Part shown: positions 41,083 to 52,539 of the stretch, piece after piece
Layout of the letters: every line of letters begins with the position of its first letter
Position numbering within the stretch: the stretch's first letter is position 1
Assembly (NCBI GenBank): GCA_025677835.1
Contig: JAIXMR010000052.1
Span: forward strand, 1 to 64,000
Source of the DNA: Sporodiniella umbellata
Taxonomy: Eukaryota; Mucoromycota; Mucoromycetes; Mucorales; Rhizopodaceae
Direction of reading: 5' to 3'
Length of the DNA: 64,000 bases
Notes under the pieces: generated by a model
The model's database searches: none
What the model saw: only the letters and a program-made list of their open reading frames with translations
Told to the model about the DNA's origin: nothing
Position numbers and translations under genes: made by a program

Positions 41083-41458
41083 AAATAGATAAATAAACAT
41101 GGACTTCACCAACAACTTTCCCCCCCCCAAATAAGACTTTTTTTTTTTTTTTTCAGGTGGCTCTACAGGGAGTACGTGTATGTATGGATAGAGCGTGATT
41201 TATCTAGGAAAAGAACGGGTCTTAAAGCAAAATCATTATCTTAATCCATCTGAAAGGGGGTAAAATAAGAACTGATCTTTAAAAAAAAAAAAATTTTGAA
41301 TGTCACAACTGCCAGCTTTTTCCCAATTCTCTCTTAAGGCTATTTTGATAGAAATATATTTTAATTTTTCGCTGATATTTTTTTTTGGTTTTTTTTTTTT
41401 TGGTTTTTTGTTTTTTTTTTGTTTTTTGTTTTTTGGGACAAAAGAAATCCGTTACAGA
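41083..41458. other. Promoter region of PDB1
   Basis: About 380 nt with several T runs interrupted by GG (41381-41436) directly upstream of the start codon; no coding sequence. Confidence 0.5.
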
Positions 41459-42797
41459 ATGACCTTCCTTACAGCTCTTCACCGTATGGCACCTGCCACT
41501 GCCAAACAAATGGCTACTGCTTCTATGAAGCCTGCTGCTGCTGCTTTCACTCAAAAACGTTTCAACTCTTCTGGTTCTGAAGTAAGTTCTTTTTCCCCCA
41601 AAAAAAAAAAAAAAAAGAAAGCGTATTCAAGTGGTTTAGATGACTGTCCGTGAAGCTTTAAACCAAGCTTTGGAAGAGGAAATGATCAAGGATGAAACTG
41701 TATATATCATGGGTGAAGAAGTAGCTCAATACAACGGTGCTTATAAGGTATTTTTTTTATAAAAAGAAAAAATTTTGGGTGGGTAGGGGTATGGGACATT
41801 TCGGGAAAATAGACTATAAAAAATACTCGTTAAAAAAAAAAAAAAAAAAAAAAATGGGGTGTCCAGAGTGGCTGTGACGAAATGAGCGGAGTGACTAAGG
41901 CTACTGTAGGTGACCAAAGGATTATTAGACAAGTTTGGCGCTAAGCGTGTGATTGATACGCCTATTACCGAGATGGGTTTTGCTGGTATTGCTGTCGGTT
42001 CTGCCTTTAGTGGATTGAAGCCTGTATGTGAGTTTATGACGTTCAACTTTGCTATGCAAGCCATTGATCAGATTGTGAACTCTGCCGCCAAAACTTACTA
42101 TATGTCGGGTGGTATTGTCAAATGTCCTATCGTGTTCCGTGGCCCCAACGGTGCTGCTGCAGGCGTCGGTGCTCAACACTCTCAAGATTTCTCTGCTTGG
42201 TACGGCTCTGTGCCCGGTCTGAAGGTCGTTTCTCCCTGGAACTCGGAAGACGCCAAAGGTCTCTTGAAAGCTGCCATTCGCGACCCTAACCCTGTCGTCT
42301 TTTTGGAAAACGAACTCGAATACGGTACTTCTTATCCCGTCTCGCAAGAAGCCTTGTCTTCTGATTTTGTCTTGCCTTTGGGTAAGGCCAAGATCGAGCG
42401 TGAAGGTAAGGATGTCACTATCGTCTCCCACTCTCGCCCTGTGGGTTTCGCTCTCAAGGCTGCTGAGCTCTTGGCTAAGGAAGGCATTTCAGCTGAAGTC
42501 ATCAACTTGAGAACCGTCAAGCCTATGGACGTCGATGCCATCATCCAATCTGTCAAGAAGACTAACCACCTTATCACTGTTGAAAATGCTTGGGCTGCTT
42601 TCGGTGTTGGCTCAGAAATCGCTGCTCAAGTCATGGAAACCGAGGCTTTCTGGCACTTGGATGCCCCCATGAGTCGTGTCACTGGCGCTGATGTACCCAC
42701 CCCTTACGCTGCTAACCTCGAAGGCCTTGCTTTCCCTGATGAACATGTCATTGCTAAAGCCGTTAGAGATAACTTGGAAAAGAAAGTAGGCTTCTAA
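41459..42797 (+). CDS. PDB1: Pyruvate dehydrogenase E1 beta subunit, mitochondrial
   Basis: Beta subunit of the E1 component of the mitochondrial pyruvate dehydrogenase complex, which with E1 alpha decarboxylates pyruvate for acetyl-CoA formation. Three exons (41459-41581, 41640-41747, 41910-42797) give 372 aa. About 35 N-terminal residues rich in Ala, Arg and Ser form a targeting presequence. Mature part: [79 protein letters not shown] and the C-terminal [11 protein letters not shown]. Codon use is strongly biased (Lys AAG, abundant C-ending codons), as expected for a highly expressed gene. Confidence 0.97.
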
Positions 42798-42985
42798 AAG
42801 CCCTTTTCTCTCTCTTTTTTTTTTTTTTTTTTCATTGAACATATAAATACTTTCACACACTACTACTTTTTCCTCCCCCCTCCATTCAATAAATCACAAG
42901 GAAACTACCATAGACACCTTGATCAGCGGCTTTTCATTTTCTTTGCGTACCTTAATATAGAAAACCCAGTAAAAAAATCAACTAA

Positions 42986-43021
<36 letters not shown>

Positions 43022-43191
43022 GGGATTGTCACAGTTTATCCAAGCCCATTGATTTTTAGGTGAATAAGGCAAATATGCCTCATAGCAGAAAATTAAACCG
43101 ATTGTTTGCTCCTCTCTAATAATAAAAAAAAAACTTTTTCTTTTTTTTTTTTTTTTTATTTTTTAATCTAGTTTCTGTTTTAAGCTTAAAA
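42798..43191. other. Spacer with long T runs
   Basis: Contains T tracts of about 33 nt (42988-43020) and 18 nt (43140-43157) between two co-directional genes. No gene seen. Confidence 0.6.
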
Positions 43192-44436
43192 ATGGATCAA
43201 CAAGCAGGTAAAAAAAAGAAAAAAGCGCTTGTAAAAGTAGGTGACTAAACGAAAAGGGGGGGTTGTGAATTAGTCGAGATCAAGAACAAGAAGGTGACAG
43301 CGCCTACGCCACAAAACACACCTATTAATGCAGCACCTATTAACTCACAAGCGATTCCAGCTGTGGCTTCTATTTCTGAAGAAGAGATGGAGACCATCAC
43401 AACACCTGGTGTGAGTGGCAATGGACAGTTTGCGAGCATGCTCCAAGGGCGTTTGGGTCATCTGGCGGGTGAAGAAGAGTCGGCTTTGCCTTTGGCTGTA
43501 CAACGTCGTATTCATGGACTCAAGTACCTTCAATCCCAACACACTGAATTAGAAGGCGAGTTCCAAAAAGAAGTCTTGGCTCTGGAAAAGAAATACTTGA
43601 GCCTGTACCGTCCCTTATACGAGAAGCGAGCCCAGGTCATCCAAGGTGCTTATGAACCTAGCGAAGCCGAAGTCGAAGCAGGTGCCAAAGTAGATGAAGA
43701 GGAAGAAGAAGAACAGGGCGAGGCCACAGGTTCGGATGAAGCCGTGGTGGGCATTCCCGAATTCTGGTTGACAGCGCTCAAGACGCACCCTCAGATTGGG
43801 GAGACCATCACGGAAAGCGATGAAGAAGCGTTGGCTTCTCTGGTCGATATCCGTTTAAGCTATCTCGAACAACCTGGCTTCAAACTCGAGTTTGAGTTTG
43901 CCCCCAACGCTTTCTTCAGCAACTCGGTTTTGACCAAGACGTACTATTATCAAGACAACGTCTCGGGTGGGGATTACGTCTACGACCGTGCCGAGGGCTG
44001 CCCTATCGCATGGCAAGAAGGCAAAGATCTTACTGTGACCGTCGAAACAAAGAAGCAACGCCACAAGGGCACCAACAAGACTCGCGTCGTCAAGCGTACC
44101 GTCCCTACCGATTCTTTCTTCCACTTCTTTAGCCCTCCTGTCTTGCCCGAAGACGATGAAGAGCTTGACGAAGAGGAGGCAGAGGGCTTGGACGCCAAAC
44201 TCGAAGCCGACTACGAAATGGGTGAGGAATTCAAGGAAAAGCTGATCCCTCACGCCGTTGACTTCTTTACCGGCAAAGCATTGGATTACGAAGATTTTGA
44301 TGACGAAAGCGATGGGTTCAGCGAAGGCGACATGTTGAGTGATCAAGACCTTGACGACGACGACGACGAAGAGGACAGTGATGATGACATCAAGCCTGCT
44401 AAGACTGAAAACGCACCTGAATGTAAACAATCTTGA
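43192..44436 (+). CDS. NAP1: Nucleosome assembly protein 1
   Basis: H2A-H2B histone chaperone shuttling between cytoplasm and nucleus. Two exons (43192-43207, 43274-44436) give 392 aa; exon 1 encodes only MDQQA. The NAP domain covers about residues 60-330: RRIHGLKYLQSQHTELEGEF (long dimerisation helix), KYLSLYRPLYEKRAQVIQG, GIPEFWLTALKTHPQIGETI, DIRLSYLEQPGFKLEFEFAP, VKRTVPTDSFFHFFSPP and the final helix. Acidic patches follow the dimer helix and fill the C-terminus (DDDDDEEDSDDD), as usual. Identification is firm. Confidence 0.96.
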
Positions 44437-44640
44437 AACACCCACTCATAATAACAACAGCAATAATAATCACTCTAAAAACACGCTCACTCTCACACAT
44501 ATACAATAAAAATGAGTACTCTCAACACATCTGTGTTTTATTATTATTTACTAAAGAGGGGAGGAAATATACAGACTACAAAAATAATAAGGGTATTTAC
44601 AACAAAGCTTTCTTGTTTTTTTTTTTTTTTTTTTTTTTTT

Positions 44641-45170
44641 TAGAAATCCAAAGGGATTTCAGAAGGGGGATAACAGGTAGCTATCTTATCTTTAGGCAGC
44701 CGGGTCAATGCAGACTGTAGTCGGTTGAGTTTGGGTGTGATTTGGGCACGTAAAGAGTCGCGTGTCACCGGATCAAGGATGTGTTCCAGTAATTGCATGA
44801 ATAGACGAATAGAGTCATCCAAGGCCTCATGGGCGGCCAGCAGATCGCCTGAATAGTAAGGCGAGCCAACCGAGTCTTTGGCAAAATCAAGTTCTTCCAC
44901 TGCCAGCAGATAGGCGGAATGGAACTGTTTGAGCTCATCTGCATAACGATCCGTACTAAGGGTGGTGCTGGTCTGGCTTGTACTTCGGTTGCGTTGTAGC
45001 GTGTGGCGTAGTTTGTCCGTCATGCTCTTACTGGATTCATAAGTACCAACAGAGGCAGCGTCGCTTAGTTTTCTACTTTGCGTCAAAGGTATGGTGGGTG
45101 AAGATAGCTTGTGAATCAAACTATGCAATTTGGATTTAAATAGGCTGGTGGGCATGATCTGTGCTTTCAT
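44641..45170 (-). CDS. Hypothetical protein, MIT-like helical domain
   Basis: Single-exon frame of 176 aa (a second possible start MPTSLF lies five codons further in). Residues 1-70 are Ser/Thr/Lys-rich and probably disordered. Residues about 75-165 (YADELKQFHSAYLLAVEELD ... LFMQLLEHILDPVTRDSLRA) look like a three-helix bundle resembling MIT domains, which bind ESCRT-III tails; this resemblance is by eye only. The reading frame is uninterrupted and codons are GC-balanced like neighbours, supporting a real gene. It is convergent with NAP1, separated by about 200 nt containing a T run. Confidence 0.65.
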
Positions 45171-45201
45171 GATTTTTCTGGATATTAAAACTGCATCAAG
45201 T

Positions 45202-45238
<37 letters not shown>

Positions 45239-46095
45239 AAAAGACTCCCTCCTTTTATACTTTTTTTTTTTTTTTTTTATTTTATTTTTTTCCCTCACCA
45301 AACGAATCCTAATCAAAATAATCAAAATTAAATATCAACAAATAGAGAAATAAAAGCTTAAAAAATTCTTGCACAAACAAAAACAACACACCTTGCATTC
45401 TTATTATGGAAGTCCCAAACCATAGAAAAAAATAAAAGCAGGCTTCCGTGGTCTTGAAACAATAAGGAAAGCGGGTTGCCTGTTTAGGGAAACAGAGGAT
45501 GAGTCAGTTTACTTTGCCACTTTGACATGGAAAGATTCATGCAAAACAATCACATGCAAACCAACTGCGGACGTTGATCGTTCTGTCTAACAATGACCAA
45601 CAGAACTCGCTCCTTAAAAGTCACATGCTGATAAAAGGTAGGCCTGAAAGTGGCACTTTGGCTCTCCTTAAAATCCATGGCACATTTCTAAACTCGTATT
45701 TGTCAATATAACTTGTTTTGTCGTTAGAATCCACAGTCCGACTCTGATTCATGCAAAAAAAAAAAAAAAAAAAACAACAACAACAACAACAGTGCTTCGT
45801 AGGGAGTTGCCATGGAAACAAAAATTAATTTATCCTTAAACAGACTCTGTCATTTCCATTGTTTTCATCACTTGGGCTAGAACGGTCATCTCCTATAACC
45901 AAACCATCTCTCCCCTTTGGCCAGGTGGGGAGATCCTTTTTAGAGAGAATTTTTCTCCTTTAATTCCAAAGGATTCACTGTCAAATAGACTTTCTCCTCC
46001 TGTCAATTGACTATCGCTTCTCCTATTTCCTTTTGTTTATTTATTTGTCCCTAAAGCAATCCTGTACACAAACAAATACCTTTTTCTTTCTCTTC
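45171..46095. other. Divergent spacer, no gene recognised
   Basis: Upstream region shared by two small hypothetical genes. Has an A run at about 45202-45233, a T run at about 45261-45279 and an A run followed by CAA repeats near 45755-45790. No coding feature assigned. Confidence 0.5.
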
Positions 46096-46599
46096 ATGGA
46101 ATACTCTCAGCACCACACCCTTCTCTCCACCCTCGTTCGTCAGCTCAAGGTCACTACCTATCAATGCTGGATCAGCGTCTATGCTCCCCTCTTCTGGTTC
46201 TTGTCCGCGACCTTTCAATTCCCTGATAAGCATCAGGCACAGTTTGAATTTACCCACAACATTCAATTCTTGCCTTCCAACTTGCCTTATCACCACCACA
46301 GCACCCCTCCAAACACTTTAACACACACCTGGGAAACACAGCCAACATGGGTCAAGAAGCAACGTTCTCTTCGCTCCCTTAAAGATCATATCGCTAGCTG
46401 GAAAAAACCTAATCTGTTAGATCAACGACGTGGCTCATCTCCCTCTCTCTCCCAAAAAGAGCCTCGTATCCCTTTCCTTCGAAGATTCAGCAGTAGCAGT
46501 AGCAGTAGCAGTAGTAGTAATAATAGCACCCACGACCTTACTTTTGAAAGAAAGAAAGGCTTAAAAAATGTCCTCAAGTCCTTCAAGCCCAAACATTAG
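46096..46599 (+). CDS. Hypothetical basic serine-rich protein
   Basis: Single-exon frame of 167 aa from MEYSQHHTLL; the frame stays open 21 codons further upstream but this ATG has the better context. A hydrophobic, aromatic stretch (WISVYAPLFWFLSATFQF) near residues 25-42 could be a membrane anchor. The C-terminal half is basic and carries about eleven consecutive serines encoded by mixed AGC/AGT codons, followed by SNNSTHDLTF and a lysine-rich end (KNVLKSFKPKH). No family recognised. Uninterrupted frame and coding-like composition support it moderately. Confidence 0.6.
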   Translation: MEYSQHHTLLSTLVRQLKVTTYQCWISVYAPLFWFLSATFQFPDKHQAQFEFTHNIQFLPSNLPYHHHSTPPNTLTHTWETQPTWVKKQRSLRSLKDHIASWKKPNLLDQRRGSSPSLSQKEPRIPFLRRFSSSSSSSSSSNNSTHDLTFERKKGLKNVLKSFKPKH

Positions 46600-46858
46600 T
46601 CTGTTTCTTTATGCCCTCTTGAAAAATTCACCCCAACATTCGTTTACTCATTCCTCTCTTTTATTTTTTGTTGCCTCTAAACTTATGTGTGTGTGTAAAT
46701 TACATTCATAGATACACACCTATACATAGCCTATACATCTCCCCTCCCCCCTTCATCTGTAATTCAATCATAATAAAAGACCATTTTATTTTTATAAAAA
46801 AAAGAAAACTCTCTCTTCTGGTTTATTTACAAGTTTTTTTTTTTCTTTATGTGTCGGC

Positions 46859-47369
46859 TTATACAAATCTACAAAAGGAATATCAACAGACAATTTTGTT
46901 TTCTCGGTTGTTACCTAAAGTTATCGCTCTGCACATAATAATTGCCTGCTTGCTTTTCATCCGGCATCAAGATGAATGTCTGAGAAAAGCTACGTTTTGA
47001 AGGATTATCTCCATATTTTACAGTGCCTGTCACGTTGATCAAGATGCCACAGCTTCCTTGGGTGTTCATCGTCGCAAATACTGGTTGGCAATCATAGACA
47101 CCAATCTCATGTTGTGACATGGGCAGACGACCCAAAAATTCAGAATACTGTTGTGCTCCAGAAAAAGCATTGCCGTTCCAAACAATCGCTGAACTGTCCC
47201 GATACAGATTACCAAGATTCTATTGAAAAGAGGGAAAATAAAAACCTGAGTTTAGCCTATCCACTCTATCTTTCCAAACAATAGTTACTTGTCGTTGGGT
47301 ATCGTAGTTTGGGTAAAAGAACTGAATAAACTGTTCTGTACTCTTCTCTGCAACATTCACTGCTTCCAT
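46859..47369 (-). CDS. NXT1: NTF2-like mRNA export cofactor NXT1/p15
   Basis: NTF2-fold protein that pairs with the NXF1/Mex67 receptor in mRNA export through nuclear pores. Three exons on the minus strand (47369-47289, 47219-46915, 46868-46859) give 131 aa. Landmarks: VAEKSTEQFIQFFYPNYDTQ, LYRDSSAIVWNGNAFSG (NXT1-type WNGN), LPMSQHEIGVYDCQPVF, and SFSQTFILMPDEKQAGNYYV with ending SDNFRFV. The last exon is only 10 nt including the stop; without it the protein would end at SDNFR, one of the less certain choices. NTF2 itself is the alternative, but VYDCQPV and WNGN favour NXT1. Confidence 0.85.
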
Positions 47370-47632
47370 TCTAACAGATCTCAAAACCCTTTAAAAGAAA
47401 GAAAAAAAAAAAAAAATAGATAGATAGATTACACCTATTTGTTTTTAACTTCCGTCTATCTGCGTCATCCGTCTCCACTTTTTCTTTCCGATGCTTTTTT
47501 TTTTTTTTTTTTTTTTGGCCTGCGGGCTATTTTGGTGTGCACACCCTGGACTAGGCAGACTGTAAAAAAATTGCACCACTTTTTTTTTTTCCTTAAAAAA
47601 ATCTGTTTCTCTCTTAAATTATAAAACAAAAA
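47370..47632. promoter_or_regulatory. Putative bidirectional promoter NXT1/COX6A
   Basis: Only about 260 nt separate the divergent starts of NXT1 and COX6A, so both promoters must lie here. It contains a T run of about 23 nt (47494-47516). No specific factor site was identified. Confidence 0.6.
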
Positions 47633-48182
47633 ATGGTTGCCCGTATTGTTAGTTCTCGAGTTGCCGCTTCTGTCAAGCGTGCTGGCATTCGTTTCCAATC
47701 CACTGCTGTTGATGGTGGTTTCACTGCTCAACGTGATGCTGTCAAGCATCATGCTGCTGGTAATTTCTTTTTTTTTTTAGTGTAGAAAAAAACCAATCCA
47801 TTGAATGATTTTTCTACATTGAATAGAGGCTGCTGAAACCTGGAAGAAGATCTCTATCTTTGTTGCTATTCCTGCGTAAGTTGCTTTTATTTAGTATTCT
47901 TTGGTATACTGATTGTTGTTTTATCATAACAGTCTTGTTGCTGCTTCTGCCAACGCCTACAACCTTTACACTCACCACGTTGAACACCAAAAGCACCACC
48001 CCAAGGAATGGGTCAAGTACCCTTACATCAACTTCCGCGGAAGAGTAAATATTCATGACCAAAAAGAAATCTCGTTTTATTTACCTTTTCTCTTTTTTTT
48101 TTTTTTACTCTAGGATTTCTTCTGGGGTAGAGAATCCCTTTTCTTCAACCCTAACGTCAACCTTTCTGCTGCTGACGAATAA
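47633..48182 (+). CDS. COX6A: Cytochrome c oxidase subunit VIa, mitochondrial
   Basis: Nuclear-encoded single-pass inner-membrane subunit of complex IV (yeast Cox13). Four exons (47633-47759, 47827-47875, 47933-48044, 48114-48182) give 118 aa. A basic presequence (MVARIVSSRVAASVKRAGIR) precedes AAETWKKISIFVAIPALVAA, the start of the single membrane span. The conserved matrix-distal part is YNLYTHHVEHQKHHPKEWVK, then YPYINFRGRDFFWGRESLFF. Length and motif order fit the family well. Confidence 0.95.
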
Positions 48183-48647
48183 ATACATATAAACTTTATC
48201 AAAAAAAAAAACAAACAAACAAAAAAGCCATCTGAATACTTTTTATATAAAAATGTATTGTTATTAAATCATTGTTCTTTTCTAGAGTTCCCCAAGAAAG
48301 TCTTGAGGTACTTTTTCCCCCCTCTTTTTTTTTTTTTTTTTTTTTTTTGGTAATTTCTCTCGTATCTTCCTTTGAAGGAACTTCTTATTTATTGTTGTTT
48401 CTGTACTGCTTGAGTTTGAACATGCAAGAAAAAGAAAAAACCTTGATTGCTTACACATGTATATCTCTATTGATATATCTAGACAAGATGAGAGAAAACG
48501 GATGGATTCGATTTTCAATAACCGAAATGGTCTATTTGATATTTTTAAATACACCCAATAGATTTGTGCAAACATTTATATATATATATATATATTTTTT
48601 TTTAATTTCTGTTTCTTTTCCCTCTTTTATTTACACAACCGGACAAG
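48183..48647. other. Spacer, no gene recognised
   Basis: T run at 48327-48348 and a TA microsatellite near 48577-48595 upstream of ERD2. Open frames here consist of low-complexity sequence and are not called. Confidence 0.5.
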
Positions 48648-49459
48648 ATGAACATTTTTAGACTGAGTGCAGACATAACCCATTTGATATCCATTTTCAT
48701 CTTGTTATCCAAAATACAAAAGAGTCGATCCTGTGTTGGTAAGGTGTGAGTAGCCAAAGAGACTGGCTTAACGGCTTGCAATAGGAATTTCGCTCAAAAG
48801 TCAATGGCTTTATTGTCTAGTCTTCTTGACGCGTTATGTGGATGTGATTTACAAGTACCACTCGGTCTACAACACAGTAATGAAGGTTTTCTTTTTGGGC
48901 TCTTCATTTTATACGGTTTATTTGATGATGTCCAAGTTTAAAGCAACATGCGAAAAAGAATTGGATACTTTTAAAATCGAATACCTCATCTTGATCGCTT
49001 CTATTTTATCCATTGTCTTTTGCTATCAATACACTATAGTCGAGGTAAGAAAATAGTAGTAACAATAATAATCAAAACGTATTTACCCCCTCCTGAGTAT
49101 AGATACTCTGGTCTTTCTCTATCTGGTTAGAATCAGTAGCCATTTTCCCTCAATTGTTCATGCTTCAACGTACTGGAGAAGCAGAAACAATCACAATTCA
49201 CTACATCTTTGCCCTCGGTGCTTACCGTGCACTCTATATCTTCAATTGGATCTATCGCTACCTCTATGAACCTGACTATGTCGTTGATTGGATCGCTACC
49301 GTTGCTGGTTTATTGCAAACAGGTCTTTATAGTGACTTTTTTTATATTTATTATGTCAAGTAAGTACGCCCCTCCCCCCTCAAAAAAAAAAGTTCTTTCC
49401 TCACTCTTTCTTTCAGAGTTATCAAAGGTCAAAAATTTGAATTGCCAAAAGCAGCTTAA
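48648..49459 (+). CDS. ERD2: ER lumen protein-retaining receptor (KDEL receptor)
   Basis: Seven-transmembrane receptor that returns HDEL/KDEL-tagged proteins from Golgi to ER. Four exons (48648-48738, 48785-49044, 49103-49359, 49417-49459) give 216 aa. Family landmarks: [89 protein letters not shown] and the cytosolic C-terminal [11 protein letters not shown], including the lysine-bearing return signal. Length is as expected. Confidence 0.96.
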
Positions 49460-50749
49460 TAAAAACCATCCTTTAACCCTACATATCCATCGATTTCAAT
49501 CTCAGAATACGCCATACGACATAGACAACTTGTTTACAGTTTTTTTGAGATTTTTATTGCAAAAATTCACGGTTTTCTACTTTTGTGTTAAATCACAGGA
49601 AATTAACAACTGCTTGGTCCATAGACATACACGACGGTTCTATGGATGATCTATCTAGTGTATGGTTAAACCGATAAAGTGACGCATAGGTAATGGGGAA
49701 GAAAACAAAAGAAGGGTAAAGAATGAACATCATAGCAACAAGTATTTATATTCATTCAATCAATTAACTTGTAACTCATTAAAATAAAACCGATTCAATA
49801 CTGTTAGTTGGAGCGAATTTCATTCAAGTTCTGTACGCAAGGTAAGCACTTGCTTTTTTTTTTTTTTTTTTTATATAAACTTTTTTAATAAAAAAACCAA
49901 GCAACGTATATCATAAAAAATCCATAGACACACTAACTCTAGTTGCTGTTGTCTGTATTCACCCATTGATTGCTCCAAACAATCATAGTGTCTCGAACGG
50001 TCCCCTTGAGGGCGATAGAGATGAATTTACACAAGGTGATAATGACATTTATTGTGACAACAGTAGTACCTATATCGGACCGTCCAGTTCATAGTCTGCC
50101 TTCGTTTTCAATTTTTGATGGAGCGTCATTCTCTATGGGACGATTGAACACTGTCTTTGACACTGCATGTATAGAGTTCAAATCAGTTTTAAACTGATCC
50201 TATTGATATCCTGAGAAGATCCTATAACATGCAGTAGTATGTCTTTAAATTTGTGAAAACCAGTAACTTAATCTTAGAGCCTGATGTTCATCTCGTTCTA
50301 TCGTTATCTCCAATTCTCTTGTTACAAAATAACAATTAGCTCTCCAAAGACAAGATCTCGTTTTTTTGACGATAGAATATACCAAAAAGTTTGTGAAAGC
50401 ATCCTTAAATACCTCAATATAGCATACACATCCCCTAAAAAAAAATAATGAAAACGAGCTGTCCGGAAGCTTGAGTATACATAATTGATTACATTTGGCC
50501 TTTTTTTTTTAAAAAAAAAAAAAAAAAAGTAGAAACGACTATGTATTAAATGAGCTCTACAGCTTAGGTAAATATACTACGTTTTATTTAATTCAACTAA
50601 AAGCTGATGGATTGTACGGCATAGCTGAATTGACTCATGCGCAATATCTTATGTCTGTTTCGGAAGTTCTCAATAACTCCAGCAAACTGAAAAGCGTTTT
50701 GAACGTTTTCCAGTCTTTTTGAACATATGAAAATACCCATCCTAATTTT

Positions 50750-51440
50750 TTTTTCTTGGTGTCGTAATTCTCTGCTTGCAACTGGCGTTATGCTGATATT
50801 AGGAAAAAAGAAAAATAGGAAGCGCCAAAATACACCAGGGCGTTGTGCTGGCAAATAAACAAAATCGTCTTTGCTTTGCCTTCACGACATTAAATATGTT
50901 CTAACATTAAGCTCAGAGTGGCAGAAAAGCCTTGGCAACGTAAGATGGACTGTACTGGAAGAAAAAAAAAAAAAAAGCGCACACCAAATGTTAAAAAATC
51001 AAAAGGCACCACCGCCGGTCACTATTTAAATTTTATTCGAAGGGGAGGGGGAAACTCTAGATGAAATGAATAACCCTCTTATGAACGGCTTTTATATTGC
51101 TATGGACAACGTACCTATTCGTATACATAGCGTTATGAACAAATCGATCACCTCAAGAGGCTATAGAAGCATCTATCTTCTTTCATATTCACCTGAGCTA
51201 AACTCAATTGGGCAATTTTGGTCCGTTGTAAAGAAAAAGGTCAAGAGGGGCACGTTTTCTGGCGATGAAAGCCTCAAGGCAAGAATTACAGATGCATACA
51301 ACAATACCCCTATTCAGCATGTGAAGAATTTTATACTACACTCATGTAATCCGTTCGAAAAGGATAGAACCTTATACTCATACAAATCCTTTTCGCAATT
51401 TAAGTTCACTAAAACTGAGTATCGACCAGCCGTACTTTGA
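50750..51440 (+). pseudogene. Tc1/mariner-like DDE transposase relic
   Basis: The best-preserved frame (about 51066-51440) reads YIAMDNVPIRIHSVMNK, SRGYRSIYLLSYSPELNSIG and QFWSVVKKKVKRGTFSGDES, matching the middle and end of the catalytic core of Tc1/mariner-type (IS630 clan) transposases abundant in Mucoromycota. The MDN aspartate is kept, but glycine stands where the final glutamate of the DDE triad (ELNPIEQFW) is expected. Upstream pieces GTTAGHYLNFI (near 51007) and LLATGVMLIL (near 50770) lie in other frames, with stops and a frameshift between them. Terminal inverted repeats were not located. The copy is inactive. Confidence 0.8.
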
Positions 51441-52539
51441 ACACTCATTTCCCGTATTTTAACTTTTCTAACCCCGCAATTTGATGCTGCGTTTACTTTA
51501 ATTAGAATGAAAGGTAAAAAAAAAATGCGTATTTTGTGATTATAAATTATAGCTAAAGTACAAAAAAAAAAAAAAAGGTTTCAACTGGTTTTACCGAGCT
51601 ATTAAACAACTTGTGATTAAAAAGCAGTTTGCATAACAAGAATATAGTAAAATATAAGACAAATTGTATTTACCTGCGTAGAAGTCTTCAATCACATTTT
51701 AAAGTAGCACTACTTGTGCACTTTTTTTATTGAAAGTAAAATCTTTTTGAAGGCGTCTTTTAAAGTCAGACATAAAGCATGAGAAAAGCATAAATCTAGC
51801 ATTGGGCAAATACTAGACAAAGTTAGATAGTCTGTTGGAAAAGAGCCCTCTGTCCCCCCCCTCTTTTTCTCTCTCTCTCCCTCTCTCTCCAAATATACAT
51901 TAAGAATACTATCTATTAGTTAAACAACATTGGTTTCTTTTAAATACAAAACAGTGCCTGATGCGCCATACATTCTATATATCTCAAAGATTTGAGTGTT
52001 TCAAAAGATTATGTAAATTTCAAAAGATTATGTTTCTTGTGAGAGAGTTTTTTGGTCTGTAAAATGAAAGCGTTCCCACTTTAAAAGAAAATAACGGTTT
52101 CAATTAGAACTTGCAATAAACGTTTAGGTACACAGTTCACTTATTTGCTTCGAAAGATAGTATGCATATCACGAATTCGGTCTTTAGCTGTCACCATTTT
52201 TATTTTTCATGCGCATTAATATGTTTTACTGAAGACTGGTTGATACGACCTTGCCAAAAAGAGAGATATTTCTAGTAAAATCATACCGTTTTCCCCCTCA
52301 TGCTTTCCTCTTTTTTTTTTCTTTGTTTGGCTATTAGGGATAAAAGTTGAAATTAATAAGAGCCTATGGCTTAAATTAGTTTTATAAGGATTGAGTATAA
52401 AGTCAGCTTACTTGGCATTAACGATTTTTCTATAACACGATTAGCATAAAAAAGAATGGTATAACAGTTGCTGTTTTTCTTTTTTTTCTTTAAAAAAAAA
52501 ACATTATTCTATGTCTATAAAAAAAAACCTGTTTCCAAG

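Noticed and set aside
41925..42431. 168-codon minus-strand frame over PDB1
   Set aside because: Antisense shadow of a highly biased coding exon.
43855..44445. 196-codon minus-strand frame over NAP1
   Set aside because: Antisense of the acidic NAP1 coding region, giving artificial Val/Phe-rich sequence; NAP1 is unequivocal.
48272..48661. 129-codon plus-strand frame before ERD2
   Set aside because: Built largely on T runs and a TA microsatellite; ERD2 starts inside it in another frame.
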